From Phytophthora quininea (Eukaryota; Oomycota; Peronosporomycetes; Peronosporales; Peronosporaceae): a DNA stretch of 64,000 nucleotides. Within the stretch, counting starts at the first letter, position 1. Each line of letters starts with the position of its first letter. Positions 52,673-63,253 of the stretch are shown here, one piece after another. Position numbers and translations under genes: made by a program. Below the pieces are notes generated by a model. The model was not told the origin of the DNA. It worked only from the letters and a program-made list of their open reading frames with translations, and searched no databases. Location of the stretch: the NCBI GenBank assembly GCA_011947345.1, contig JAAVTG010000057.1:709519-773518 (forward strand), in the 5' to 3' direction.

Positions 52673-55600
52673 TATCGTGTCCCAAAGGGTAAGGTTTTTC
52701 TTAGAAAATCAAGATAAACCTTAACATGTCCGGGCACAAAGCTCATGCAAACCCCCACCCCTCGATAGAGTCGCCAGCGTTATCGTGTCTCGACAAGCTT
52801 ATCGAGTCCGAAAAGCTGGAGGAAAGACATAACAAGGCAGCTTATCGTGTCAGCGCTGGACAAAGAAAGTCGGGGTGAAATAGAGACCAGTCCTAGCACG
52901 TGAAAGAGACACGGATATTTTTGTCGATATTTAGAGAGGCAGATCAGCCGATCAATATCATACTAAAACCAAGTCAAACTATCGGCTCGTCTTGCCATCA
53001 ACGTATGAGTGGTTGCCTTCTAATCACGGATTGCCGGTCGGTGCATCCAATCGCGGGCGCTGTCGCCGAGGCATCGCTTCGTCGTCTGGCGCTCCCTCCT
53101 CGCCATCCTCGGTTCTCCGCACACGCAATTTTCTCTTCCCACGACTTGGCTTCAGGGTCCCGTTCCTCCAGCACTTGTGCCAGATCTCGAAACAGGTACG
53201 GGCTTGTCCGTCGTACGAGTACTTCACCTTATTGCACAAGTAGACGGGAGATGTCTTGGTGTCGCCAGTGTTCTTATCGACGGTTTTGAATTCGCAGGTG
53301 CTGCACTGGTAGGACGTATCGCCGCCCGTAACTTTGTCCTTGAGCAAGGAGCACACTTTGCATGCGCGCTGGCGTGCTTTTGTGCTACCGGCAGTATTCC
53401 CTGACGCTTGGCCGCGGTCTTGATGGGCATGTGTGTTGCTGGGGTTCTGGAACGCTGCTTGGACGGCGTCAGGTTATGACCGCGTGTGCGCAGCAGTTCT
53501 TCCCAATCCGAATTGCTCAGCTGACACAGCTCCAGGTGTAACTGCTTTAGAAAAGCAATGTGTGATACTTTGGCCTTGTTTGCGGCAATACGTGCTCTGT
53601 TGAACACGATGAAGGAGTTGACAATGGCTAGATCAACCAAGCCCAAGAAGAGGCTCTTGTAGTATTTTTGAACCGCACGGATTGCTGCAGTGAGTATCTA
53701 TTCGTAACATGTACAATACAGGATTAGATATCGTCACGTCATGTACCATACACGATAACAAACTTACCGCTGAAGTCGAAGTTGATCGTGAACATCGACA
53801 CCTCCCATGTATGTCTGGTAGTCTTTCACCAGTTTTGGGCAAGCGACTTCTTCTTGCTGGCCGCTCCTTGCGCGTCGCACGATGCGGTCCCACTCCACAC
53901 TTCCTCCCGTAGAGAGCAGGTAAACTGGACGATTATCCCACCACTTCAGGACTCTCATGTTTGACACCAACGTTGAATCAGCGAACGAAAACGTTCCCCG
54001 GTCAACACTTTCTGGTCGTGACGACTGCTTTGGCTGTCGTTTTCCTTTGGTCTTCTTGGGGACGACGCTGGAACTCAACCCGTTTCGTGATGCCATCACC
54101 GTGCCGATGCTGTAGAAGCCCATCGTCAACAACTGCATTGCAAGGGGCACAGACGTGTAAAATCGGTCAAAAATGACGAGCCTCTTCTCCGTAAAGGGGC
54201 TTCTCCAAAAGCTGCTTTCAGGTTGCGGACAACAGCAGCTGGACCAGTTTTTTCATCCCGTGCAGGTAAGCCATTCACGCTTTGAGCTTTACCCAAATAC
54301 ACTTCAAAGCTGTATCGTACACGATTTCAAAATATCAACAGGGTATTAGACACGATAACAGACTTGGAAATTGAAAAAAAAAGCGAGCCCGAAGACTCGC
54401 TCATTCACGTACCGAATACAGTACGCTGACTCGGAGCAGCAAAGCATGAACAATTTGGTGCCGTATTTGTGCGGCTTGTCCTTGATGTAGACTCGCATTC
54501 GGTTGAAAGAAGATCTCGAGGGTAAAATTGCTTCGTCAAATGCCATGATAGGTGGGGGCGTGTAGCCGGCACGGAAGGTCTTCTGTAGCGCCTCCACAAC
54601 GGGACGGAGCTTCCACGCTCTGTCGATAGCAGCTCGGGGTCAGAGTTGCTGCTAAAGTGCAGATTCCGGGTGATGTGCTTGAACCTGTCACGCGCCATGA
54701 AGCGTCCGAAGCAGCCTCTAGGGATACCCCCTCGTCGGTGGTCTTCCAATGATGAGAGATTTTTTCCTTGTTCGGCGCTATGGCGCGAGCCACGAGCAAT
54801 CCTACGACGACACACGTCTCTACCGGTAATGGCAGGCAACTTGGTAAGACATCGCCTGATTTCTCCCTTCGCTTGACGGCGGTATGATGGCTTCTTTCGC
54901 TCACGAGCGACTTGGCGAGAATACTGACCTTCAACACGTTCTTCCAGCTTCTCCAAAAGTAAGCGTCGCTGGCCTCTGCAATGTCTTCCCAAAGCTGAGG
55001 ACCCATGAAGAAAAACAGAGCACACGCTGGCGTGGATGCTGCAGCAATAGCTTCGGCGGTCGGCCCATAGTCACCACTAAATAGGCCAGGGTAATTACTC
55101 AGCAAATCGCCTCGAGGGCGCGCCTCAAATGGGCCCTCCATATATGGATACGGCTCTCGATGACATGCGTCCGTCCAACCAGAATCTGCCATTGCTTTCA
55201 GAACCTCAGTGCTTGCTTGACGACTAAATCTATTCACCGTGATGCCCTCAATACCTCCCATGGCAGCAAGAAGGTTCTCATCGAATTGCACATCCGGCGG
55301 AGCGACATCAATCTCGTCCTCCAGCATCCCAGGTCCCGCGGCGTCACCGTCTCCATCGCTGTCATCACACCCATCGTCATTTTCCCCATCCGATTCCAGT
55401 GCTACATAGTCGTCAGAACTGTCATCCTTCGTAATGTTGATATCTACATCACAAGTGCAGGATACATGTTAGCATCTGATATCTGGTATCGTTATCAAGT
55501 ATAGTACATGATATCTTACCCAACATGTCCGAGTTGTCGACGGCATAGTCGCTTGTGCCTACATTGGCTGACACGTCTTCCGAATCACTGCTGTCTGCTG

Positions 55601-56757
55601 AATCCACGATGTTCGGCGATGTTTGACAGAGCTGATCGCCCGCACCGCCATTGTCTGACGCAATATGGGGAGATGTTGGGCACAGTTGCTCAGGAGCCTC
55701 GCTCTCACTGTCCGAAGCAGCATCAGCAAACTCTGAGCTCAAGTTGCGCTGTTCTTCGGGAGCACTTTCGTCACCTATAACAATACATAAACCACTGTTA
55801 CTACCAGGCCTACTTCAATCCTTTGTTCCAAGAATCGGTACCTGTCAAACGCTCCGGCGGTACTGCATGAATTGAAGTTTGTGTAGAACCAACACCTAAA
55901 CATGTACAATACATGATATACAGCAACGTTAGACTGTATAGAACACGATAGAAGAAACCAGAAGCTTTACCTCGCTGTGCGGGTCGGCTTGACGCTTGTG
56001 CACGTGGAGGCGCTACACTCGAGTCTGTTGCTGAGTTGTCGTATGCTCTATCTGCTCCTGGATACACGATACAATTTATCAATCGGTTCTTAGCCTGTAT
56101 CGGGCACGATTCCAACTCAGGCATAGTTACCAGCCGTCTCATCCGCCTGCTTCCGCTGCTTGGAGCCCTGCAGAGCCCTCTTTTGCCTTCCCTCGCTTGA
56201 CGTCGGCTACACCAATACAGATGATTAGAATCAAGGCGATCTTGCCCAAGAGCGACCATACCTTTGCGAGCTCGTCCAAATGCACCATCAGCTCCTCCGG
56301 TCCTACGAAGAAGTCCACGCCGCGCTTGTCCTTCTTTGTTTTGCCCGGGCGCAGGTATGTGTGCTCCAGTTCAGGCCGGTCGGCCTCTTGGACGTCCATC
56401 CTTCTTTTAGTAGCTCGACCCACCGCTGTCGAAAGCCCGACATCGCAGCACTTCTCCTCAACGGCGAAAAATCTGAACTGGCACCCCAACGAGTGGCGTG
56501 CGTGGAGAACCTTCGATCTTGAATGACGGGAGGGGTGATAAGTTTCCCGCAACCTTTGCTATCTAATATTTCGGAAATCAAAGCAACCTTGTCCCATGCA
56601 CACTGAGCGACCTTTTTGTGGGTAAGTTCCTGTCTACACTCACGCCCCCTTCCCCTAGATGACTAAAAATTGTATACTCCAATACAAAACTCAAGTATAA
56701 ATTCCTTATCGTGTCTAATACAGGATAAGCTTTTCGTGGTATCGTGTCTAATACAGG
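52673..56757. repeat. Recurring TATCGTGT-N3-ATACAG motif inside the piggyBac-like element
   Basis: The full motif TATCGTGTCTAATACAGG occurs at 56707-56724 and 56740-56757 beside the right end. Half motifs TATCGTGT occur at 52673, 52781 and 52843 near the left end. Reverse-strand versions lie at 53742-53758, 54310-54324, 54343-54357, 55934-55950, 56061-56071 and 56094-56110, all in apparent introns of the transposase. In at least two (54310, 55934) the ATACAG end coincides with a plausible 3' splice site. Subterminal copies are candidate transposase-binding sites (inference). Confidence 0.7.
53024..56443 (-). CDS. piggyBac-like transposase (DDE_Tnp_1_7), multi-exon
   Basis: The start MSGFRQRWVELLKEGW (ATG 56443) leads into HTYLRPGKTKKDKRGVDFFVG, an N-terminal DNA-binding-like block, then an acidic region rich in short exons (55450-56140). 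The catalytic core follows: first Asp in AFDEAILPSRSSFNRMR with KPHKYGTKLF, second Asp in FDRFYTSVPLA, last Asp pair in YMGGVDVHDQ. All expected aspartates are present. The C-terminus is a Cys-rich zinc-binding tail (QCSTCEF, then a later CNK and CWRNG). One clear intron runs from the donor ATTCG|GTACGT (near 54403) to the acceptor ATACAG at 54310. Other introns and a few single-base shifts prevent an exact exon list. It may still be active. Confidence 0.85.
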
Positions 56758-56761
56758 CTCT

Positions 56762-56774
56762 CGCTCTCGAAGGG
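56762..56774. repeat. piggyBac-like right inverted repeat
   Basis: CGCTCTCGAAGGG directly before TTAA (56775-56778), the reverse complement of the left terminus. Confidence 0.9.
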
Positions 56775-57023
56775 TTAATGCGATCAAACCGTCAGCGTTT
56801 TTATGTTTTATTTTAATATTTTATGCGTCCCTCAGAGGGCAACTTCAACGCCCATATCCAGCAACCGATTTGAATCCGAGATCTTCTGGAGGCGCGAAAG
56901 CCCGCGCTTTTGGGTCTTGCTGTCACTTTCGAACTCGCAGCACCAGCGAGAGAACAGACGGCAGTGTAAGTCTTCAGTGGGATTTTGGTAGTGAGTTCTA
57001 ATGAAGCGTTTTGTGTCAGAAGC

Positions 57024-59915
57024 ATGACCCAACACAACGAACGCAAGAGGCAGCACTGCGAGGCCAACGTCCGTGACGACTCGGGCAGCAATACGCCCAG
57101 GAAGCGTTCCAAGATTGCCAAGGTCGACGCCGTCGAGACGACGTCGAGCCCGCCAGCACCGAATGCGAAGACTAAGGGTCAAGTGCAGAGGCGATGCCCG
57201 TGGGGATAAGGCCGCACGCGCACTCGGGGCCAGCTCCTCGTGAGCTACAACAGCTTCGTAAGGGCACCGACGAAGTCACGATTGATGCTGTCCGTGACGC
57301 CGGCTGCGATGAGAAGCGCGCCACATCAACCAGTTCCTACACGCCCACGTACGCGTCGTGCTCGACCCAATCTGATTACCCGTCGGACGGCACACGGCGG
57401 CTCTCACAGTGTAGCAGCCAGCCCGGTGAGGGCTTTTCAACGCCGCGTCCACAACAAGACGGCGAGCGCAGCTCGCAGGAAACTCTGACCCAGTCTCCAC
57501 GAACAACTCCTCAAGGCGCTATTCGCCAGTCGCCAGCTCCAACTACGTCGCTAAAGCCAGCTGCATGGCCAATGTTTGTCGACTTCATCTCCAAGCATCG
57601 CAACCCAAGCAATTGGGCGTTCCAGGACGTTCCTGTTGAGGGAAGGTGTGTGTGCTCGCAGAGATGCAGTGCCCTCACGTGCAAGAACGCCTTGGCAAAC
57701 GGGTTCTACAGGTCTGACAATTGTGCCTTCAAAGGGGACTGTGGGAACTCGCTTCGTGAGAACCCCAACCTTGTCCTCAGTTGCAGCCCTTCCACCGGCG
57801 AGTACGGCATTGTCACTTCGGGTCTCATTCCCGAGGGCGAAGTTGTGGGCGAGTACTTCGGCCGTCTGCTGGAGCTCGGAGATGTGGCAAGCCGTGCGGC
57901 TACTGACAACGGGTACAGGATGCTGCTGGCAACGCGCTCGACTGAAGGGAAGAGCCTCGGCATCGACGCGCTGTGGTGCGGTGGGAAAATGAGGTTTCTG
58001 AATCACCACTGTGATCCCAACTGCCGCTTTCAAGAGGTGCAGATCGGAGACCAGCTGACTGTAGTCGCCGTTGCACTGCGCGCTGTGCTGCCGGGCGAGG
58101 AGATAACGGTCTCCTACGGCGACCAGCTCTGGTTTATTTGCCGCTGTGGATGGTGGGGTGCCAGCACCGCCACCTGCAGCACCTGTAGGACGGAGTCGCC
58201 GAGTGTGGAGCAAAACACTTGCTTGTTGTATCGCGAGGTGCGGTGCATATTACCTGTAAATTGTAGGGAGAGGTCGATACAAAACCTAAGCAAATTGACT
58301 TGTGTTATTCCAAAATCCTACTGGAAAGGGGAGAAGATGAGAAGGGTGAGCTATCAGCAGCTTAGGCTTTGTTCTTCTGGTTCTAACGAATGTGTGCTTC
58401 TTTTGCTTGCTTAGGGGAGAGCAGTCGGATACCGCAACTACACCAAGCATGAGATCGTCATGCTGTGTCTTGTTGTCCAGCAGCTGAAACCACTAGGCTC
58501 GAAGCAGTGGGCGCGTGTCAAAGAAGTATTTGACATGGGCCGCCCGCGAACGTGGCCAGACCGCGACGCTGGATCGCTTAAACGCAAGTTTAAAGAGGTC
58601 GCAGCCACTCCAAAGCCTACAGGTACGACTGCTGTCCCCACACACATTGCGCTGGCGCAGCAGTGCAAAGAGGTGGACGAGGACACCTCGGTGCGGACTC
58701 TGGATGACGGACTAGACGACGGGAAGGACGACGCCTCGTTGCTTCGACACGTAGCCAAGTCTGTCAGACTCCAGGCCGACAAGACCATCAAGGAGATGAG
58801 GCGCGAGGAGAAGGAAAAACGCGCTGCGAACCGTTTGGGACAGCAAGAGGATGAAGACAATGGCGGGAGTGCCGCCGGTTCGGACTATGAGGAGATGGAT
58901 CCGGATCGTTATGCATTGCTCGCTGAAGAGCATGAGGTGGACCATGTCTCGGCTTTTCCCCATGTGTCTGGTGTCATCCAGATGCGCGACGGCAGTGTAA
59001 TCGACATGCGCGTGGCAGCAGAGCTGGGATTGTCCGATTCGCAAGAGGGAGAAGAGGATCTCGAAGACAAAGGCGCTGAAGTGGCTACGGATGTTCGCGA
59101 CGTCGGAGGCAGCGCGAATACCGGGCGTTGTCGGGCTACTGGCGAGGAGACATCGCGTCGAGCAACAAGAAGCAAGTCTGCCGAGCCGCGGACCCCCACG
59201 TCGACACGAAAGGCAGCCGGTCAGCCGAAACAGTCCAAACCCGCGTGCCGTGACACCGTGATGAGTCCGTCACGAACTCCGCTAAAGCGTAGCCCTGCGA
59301 GGGCCGCTGCGGACGAACGAGCAAAGTCAAATCCCAAAAATCAACCATGTCGGCGCGATTGGGCGGACAGGACCTTCGCGTTGTCCGCGATAATATCGCG
59401 CAGCTGGCGAAGAGATCTTTAAGCGAGTCCACCGCACAGTCGGTGGATAGCACCTACACAAAAATCAAACGTGTTAGGACTGCACGCAAGCTGTCAGACT
59501 TGGAAAGGAGCCTATCGGTCGCGGAGAAGCAAGAAGCGTCGGGTCGAAGTGAGAGAATGGAGCTGATGCCGATGTTCAGGGAGGAAGCTGAAAGGAAGGC
59601 AGCAGCCGACGAAAAGCGCCGTCGTGAAGAGCGCGAAGACCGAGAAGCCGCAGAGCGCCGAGATCGTGAAGAGCGAGACCGCGTTCGACGCGAGAGGCCG
59701 CTGCCGCCGAGACGCAGCGAAAGCGGGAGCAGGACGAGGCCAAACAGGAACGCGAGGAGCGACGCCGGCTTGAGCTGATGAGGCTGGAGCAGCAGGACAG
59801 GGACCGCGAGGAGAGCCGCCGTCGCTATGAAGAGAGCATGCGGCTAGATCGAGAGGAGGCCAAAAACCGACATGAGCAGATGATGCTCATGTTCGCTGGC
59901 ATTCACAAGAAGTAA
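57024..59915 (+). CDS. SET domain-Myb/SANT-like fusion protein of the Harbinger-type element
   Basis: ATG 57024 (MTQHNERKRQH), basic and Ser/Thr-rich for 180 residues, then a Cys cluster like an AWS/pre-SET motif (CVCSQRCSALTC, CAFKGDCGN). A SET domain follows: YGIVTSGLIPEGEVVGEYFG, MRFLNHHCDPNCRF (the NHxCxPNC pocket), GEEITVSYGD, then post-SET-like CRCG and CSTC. An intron with donor CGCGAG|GTGCGG (near 58237) and acceptor TTGCTTGCTTAG (58413) joins in phase to NYTKHEIVMLCL, the start of a Myb/SANT-like domain (SKQWARVKEVF, SLKRKFKEV) of the kind that accompanies Harbinger transposases. An acidic region, the block SARLGGQDLRVVRDNI and a long charged coiled coil complete it. Single-base shifts near 57185, 59348 and 59700. 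Predicted chromatin-directed lysine methyltransferase. Confidence 0.78.
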
Positions 59916-59971
59916 GAACACTCGAGCAGCAAGCAACTCATTAGGCTGTGAACACGATCAATTGACATTGT

Positions 59972-61263
59972 TTACAAATTGTCTTCAACTCCGTAAAAAT
60001 ACGTGGTACGGATCTGACTAATTTCTAACGAGCGAACTCGATAGTTCGACAGGCGGAACATGTTGTCAAGTCTCAGTGAGCGCTTTGTTTTGTCGGCTGG
60101 TAGTGGCAGAAGTAGACGCTTGTAAACTTTCTCGACAGATCCCATGCCCCATTCTGCCGCTTGCCGAATCGATGTGATTGCACCGGACAATCGCTTCGCG
60201 GATGTACGGACCGACGGCACAAGTCGACCCAAATCCCCATCTTTAAGCGGAGTGAGAATTCGGCCTGTCATTCGCCCGGAGCACGGGAAGGCACTGTCAG
60301 CTACCACACCAAACCTCATGTCCGGGCATAATTCAGGGTCAAGCAGATTCTGCCGGAATTCAACGCAATTTTCGGCGTCATTCCAACTTCCAAGACAGTT
60401 ATGACGAGCCCACACGATGAGATCGTCCGCCGCGATGCACAGTGTCCCCGTCACAAACACCCCGTGAAGCCAACCACTGTAGAACGCGTTTTGCACGTCG
60501 GGATCTGCAGGCTGATACACCTACGTTTAGATCGTAAGTAGCAGTTAGTGTCAACAACATTTAAAAAAAATGTTAGATTTTCATACCTTAAGGTTTTTAC
60601 CGTCGATAAAGCCCCAAGTGAACTGCAGCAAAGGCTCGCGCAGGGCCGTGAGCTTTGCAAGAGCCCGTTGCCGAGCTCCCGAGGGCCAGGTGATACGGGC
60701 TGGCCGGAAAGTTGCTAGGGTCTCACTAAGGGCCTCTTCGGCGGCATTCAACACCCGACTCATCGTCGACGGGGAACACCGAAGAAGGAGCATGCAGTCC
60801 GTGCGAAGTGGGAATCAACGTAGAATATCAACACAATGCCAAGTGCCTGGTGCTTGTACGCAAGCCTCGGGGGCGGCCTCGTTTTGGGCTGTAGCCAGGC
60901 AGGTGGTAGTACTGTAAGAAGTGGAGCAGCAGCTCTTGAAATGAGGACCTACAGCAAAACAGTGTAGTCTCTGCGTCAGTACTGCAACAAGTGTCAGTGT
61001 CTCCGGCGATCTTACCTGTCCAAGCTGGTGTGGTGGATGAAGTTCTCGTCGGTCCCTCCACGCCAAAGCTGCATCCAGTCAGCGTCGAGTGGACCTGGCA
61101 GGCAGTCCACCGTCGTGTAGTGCCGCACGCGATTCAATCGACGCCGCTCATGGCGAATCATTTCTTTATGAAGCCTCCTGCGCAGCTCCTGAAGCTCTAC
61201 TTTCGAGCGCTCTCGCCTACGCGCGTGCGCGGACAGCACCAGCAGCACTGCAGTCTCATGCAT
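59972..61263 (-). CDS. PIF/Harbinger DDE transposase (DDE_Tnp_4)
   Basis: N-terminal helical region with many Arg/Glu (residues 1-60), then a helix-turn-helix-like part (ALGIVLIFYV, VPRR) and the nuclease core: first Asp in WGFIDGKNLK, second Asp in RFGVVADSAFPC, and the Glu in RQAAEWGMGSVEKVYKRL, so the DDE triad looks complete. Also typical are the FYSGWLHGVFVTG strand (family YNGHKRVHAIK position) and GSWNDAENC. The intron between LK and VYQPAD uses GTATGA (near 60588) and CGTAG (near 60521). Further 5' exons between 60600 and 61263 need one or two small frame corrections. It is convergent with the SET-Myb gene, as usual for a two-gene Harbinger. Confidence 0.82.
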
Positions 61264-61516
61264 GGAGCGCTGCCCGGTGTCTTGCAAATTTGAACTGGCG
61301 ATCTTCGCGCCCTTCCAAGATCTCGACGGGTACAAAAGTGTCCCGTTCAAGGAGACCTGTAAACTACACGATCATATCAAAACGAGACAGTTGAAGCCGA
61401 TCAGATTAAAGGCTTTTATCGCTGTTTTGGAAGGACTTCTCCGGCGCGGGACCAGCGAGCCGATTTGACGAACCCCCCGACCATTAAACGATCTTCCATA
61501 AACCGCTTTTAGAACG

Positions 61517-61532
61517 GTTATGGAAGGCGCCC
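61517..61532. repeat. Right terminal inverted repeat, Harbinger-type element
   Basis: GTTATGGAAGGCGCCC, perfect inverted match to 52518-52533, followed by ACT. It also forms part of a local hairpin (61493-61505 with 61515-61526). Confidence 0.85.
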
Positions 61533-61568
61533 ACTGGGATAGGATTTAAAAAAATATCCTATCCCAGT
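61533..61568. repeat. Perfect 13-bp-stem hairpin beside the Harbinger right end
   Basis: ACTGGGATAGGAT (61533-61545) and its exact reverse complement (61556-61568) enclose a 10-bp AT loop. The outer sequence TATTTGCGTAGCC continues as an inverted match to GGTTACGCAAGTACT at 52503-52517. Confidence 0.85.
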
Positions 61569-61687
61569 ATTTGCGTAGCCCTAGTACTATAAACGGTAAG
61601 GCTGCCAAGTTCGTGTTCACTGTTGTTAATTTAAACTCAGATTAATTTGAGTGCGATAAACTATGACTAATTAACGCGTCGTCGAAA

Positions 61688-63252
61688 TTAGTCACAAATT
61701 GCTTCAGTCGAAGAGGAGGGTGTATCAATTCGCCGCACCTTGCTCGATACTGTCAAGTATACCAATTGCCCGGAAATCTGGTTAGGAAATTTCTTCACGA
61801 TGTCTTGTAAATGAGAAAAGAGCTGCTCCGTTCTCCAAACACTATCAACGTCAAGCAAAAGCCCACAGCAGATCATAGCTTTTCGAGCGTAGGTCAGATT
61901 GTTGGCGTCTCTTTGCGCGTTTACACGTCGAACTGACTCAGCAGCAAGCGGCAAAAGAATCGCTTTCCAGGGTTCTTCAATTTGCCGGACCAGGATCCGT
62001 CGGAGCGCTTCTGATTTCGCCATGACTGCGACTTGATCAGCTCGATCTTTTCTCATTCCATAGGCAACGTCACTCATCCTTTATCTTAGCGATAGCAAAA
62101 GAATTGGCAGGTTGACAGAGATATGTAGCGTTGGGCGGGAAAAACAGCACAAAGCCGCGTTCAGTTGCTGCAGTTCTTCTTCGCACTCACTTTCGTCAAG
62201 ATGTCCTGAGCAATTGTCGAAGAATATAACCTTTTTCCGACCGAACCGATCTGAACGCTGGGCTCTAGGCTCTTTGAGATAAGCACGAAAGAGCTTTATG
62301 TCCATCCAGCCCTTGGGCCCAGTTGGATAGCGTACGCCAGGAACGCCGTTCTTCACCCCACGAATCGGATAGCTGCGGTCTGCGTTGGTGAAAATCATCA
62401 TTGGTGGCAATATGCGTGCGCTTGGGCCACCGCTTATGCGAGCAACCATTGTCATTCCTTCCCCACCCGAAACAACGACTGCATACTTAACTTGTATTTT
62501 GCCTCCAAACCCCAACGTTTTGCCGTTGGCGAAGTCCACGACTACGTGGGTCTTGTCGATATTTTTGATAGTGTTTTCATCATACAACCCGCTCCCAAAC
62601 CCACGTTTCAGCTCGCCGAGATGATAAGCCACATTCATCTCATCTCGGCAACCTTTTCGGGACATACCATGCGCTTGCCCGTCGCAACCCGAAGTACAAG
62701 GTTTTGGCACTCGGCAAACATCTGCACCCATCGGTTAATGATCTTGGAGGCTATATCAGCTCCCGCTGCGTCCGCCCTTGGTACGCCGGGCTCTTTAAGC
62801 ACACGCTCCGCCAGCTGCCGAAGCACCGATCGGTCGAACTTGAGTCTCATTTTCCGCAAGCGGTCAAATTCGCTGAGCATCCTTGGATACATTCAGTTGA
62901 CCCACACTCTTCTTGGACGGCCACGCCCAGCCATTGTTTTTCTATTAATGCGTTTCCGTCCGTCGATTTCCAGTCCTGACAGAGAAACACTACCTCGCCC
63001 TTGGTCGCTAATCTGATCTTTGTTGCCCCACCATTTAATTGGCTTGTTGAGATTGGCATTGCCCGTTGCCGAGATAAATATCTGGGGAACTCGTCCACAG
63101 CTCGAGCGAACATATTTTCTTTCCATGATCTTTCTCGTACTCCAGCATCCACGTTACAATACGCCGTCGTTGTTGAATTGTGCTAACATGTTGGATTGAC
63201 CGATGGGACGGGCGGGGTGGAAGATCGGTCACGCTGGCGCTGCAGGAAGTCA
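61688..63252 (-). pseudogene. Degenerate pogo/Tigger-like (DDE_1) transposase
   Basis: Pieces in different frames read as one DDE_1 transposase: N-terminal RRRIVTWMLEYEKDHG (63150-63220) and a basic GRGRPRR stretch, the coiled HTH-like part, then THVVVDFANGKTLGFGG, VKYAVVVSGGEGMTMV, the second Asp in FFDNCSGH, and PPNATYLCQPANSF, where the family has QPxD. The third catalytic Asp is thus Asn (near 62107), and a stop follows soon after (TGA near 62077). A further frame (61688-62077) may be its C-terminal end. No terminal repeats could be found by eye. Confidence 0.72.
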
Positions 63253-63253
63253 C

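Larger units (their letters stand above)
52630..56774. mobile_element. Complete piggyBac-like DNA transposon, 4145 bp
   Basis: The termini are a perfect 13-bp inverted repeat, CCCTTCGAGAGCG (52630-52642; reversed at 56762-56774), each directly bordered by the tetranucleotide TTAA (52626-52629 and 56775-56778), the hallmark target site of piggyBac. It lies about 110 bp inside the left end of the Harbinger-type element. It contains one multi-exon transposase gene on the minus strand and repeated TATCGTGT motifs near both ends. Confidence 0.92.
52518..61532. mobile_element. PIF/Harbinger-type DNA transposon, interrupted by a nested piggyBac element
   Basis: The ends share a perfect 16-bp inverted repeat, GGGCGCCTTCCATAAC (52518-52533, and reversed at 61517-61532). 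Both are bordered by ACT (52515-52517, 61533-61535), consistent with the 3-bp target duplications of PIF/Harbinger elements. Removing the nested element leaves about 4.9 kb, containing a SET-Myb-like gene (+) and a DDE transposase gene (-), the two-gene plan of Harbinger. The borders are not certain: the motif TACGCAARTACTGGG lies outside both ends (52505-52520; 61561-61577 reversed), so the inverted repeat may continue outward with a small hairpin inserted on the right. Confidence 0.8.
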
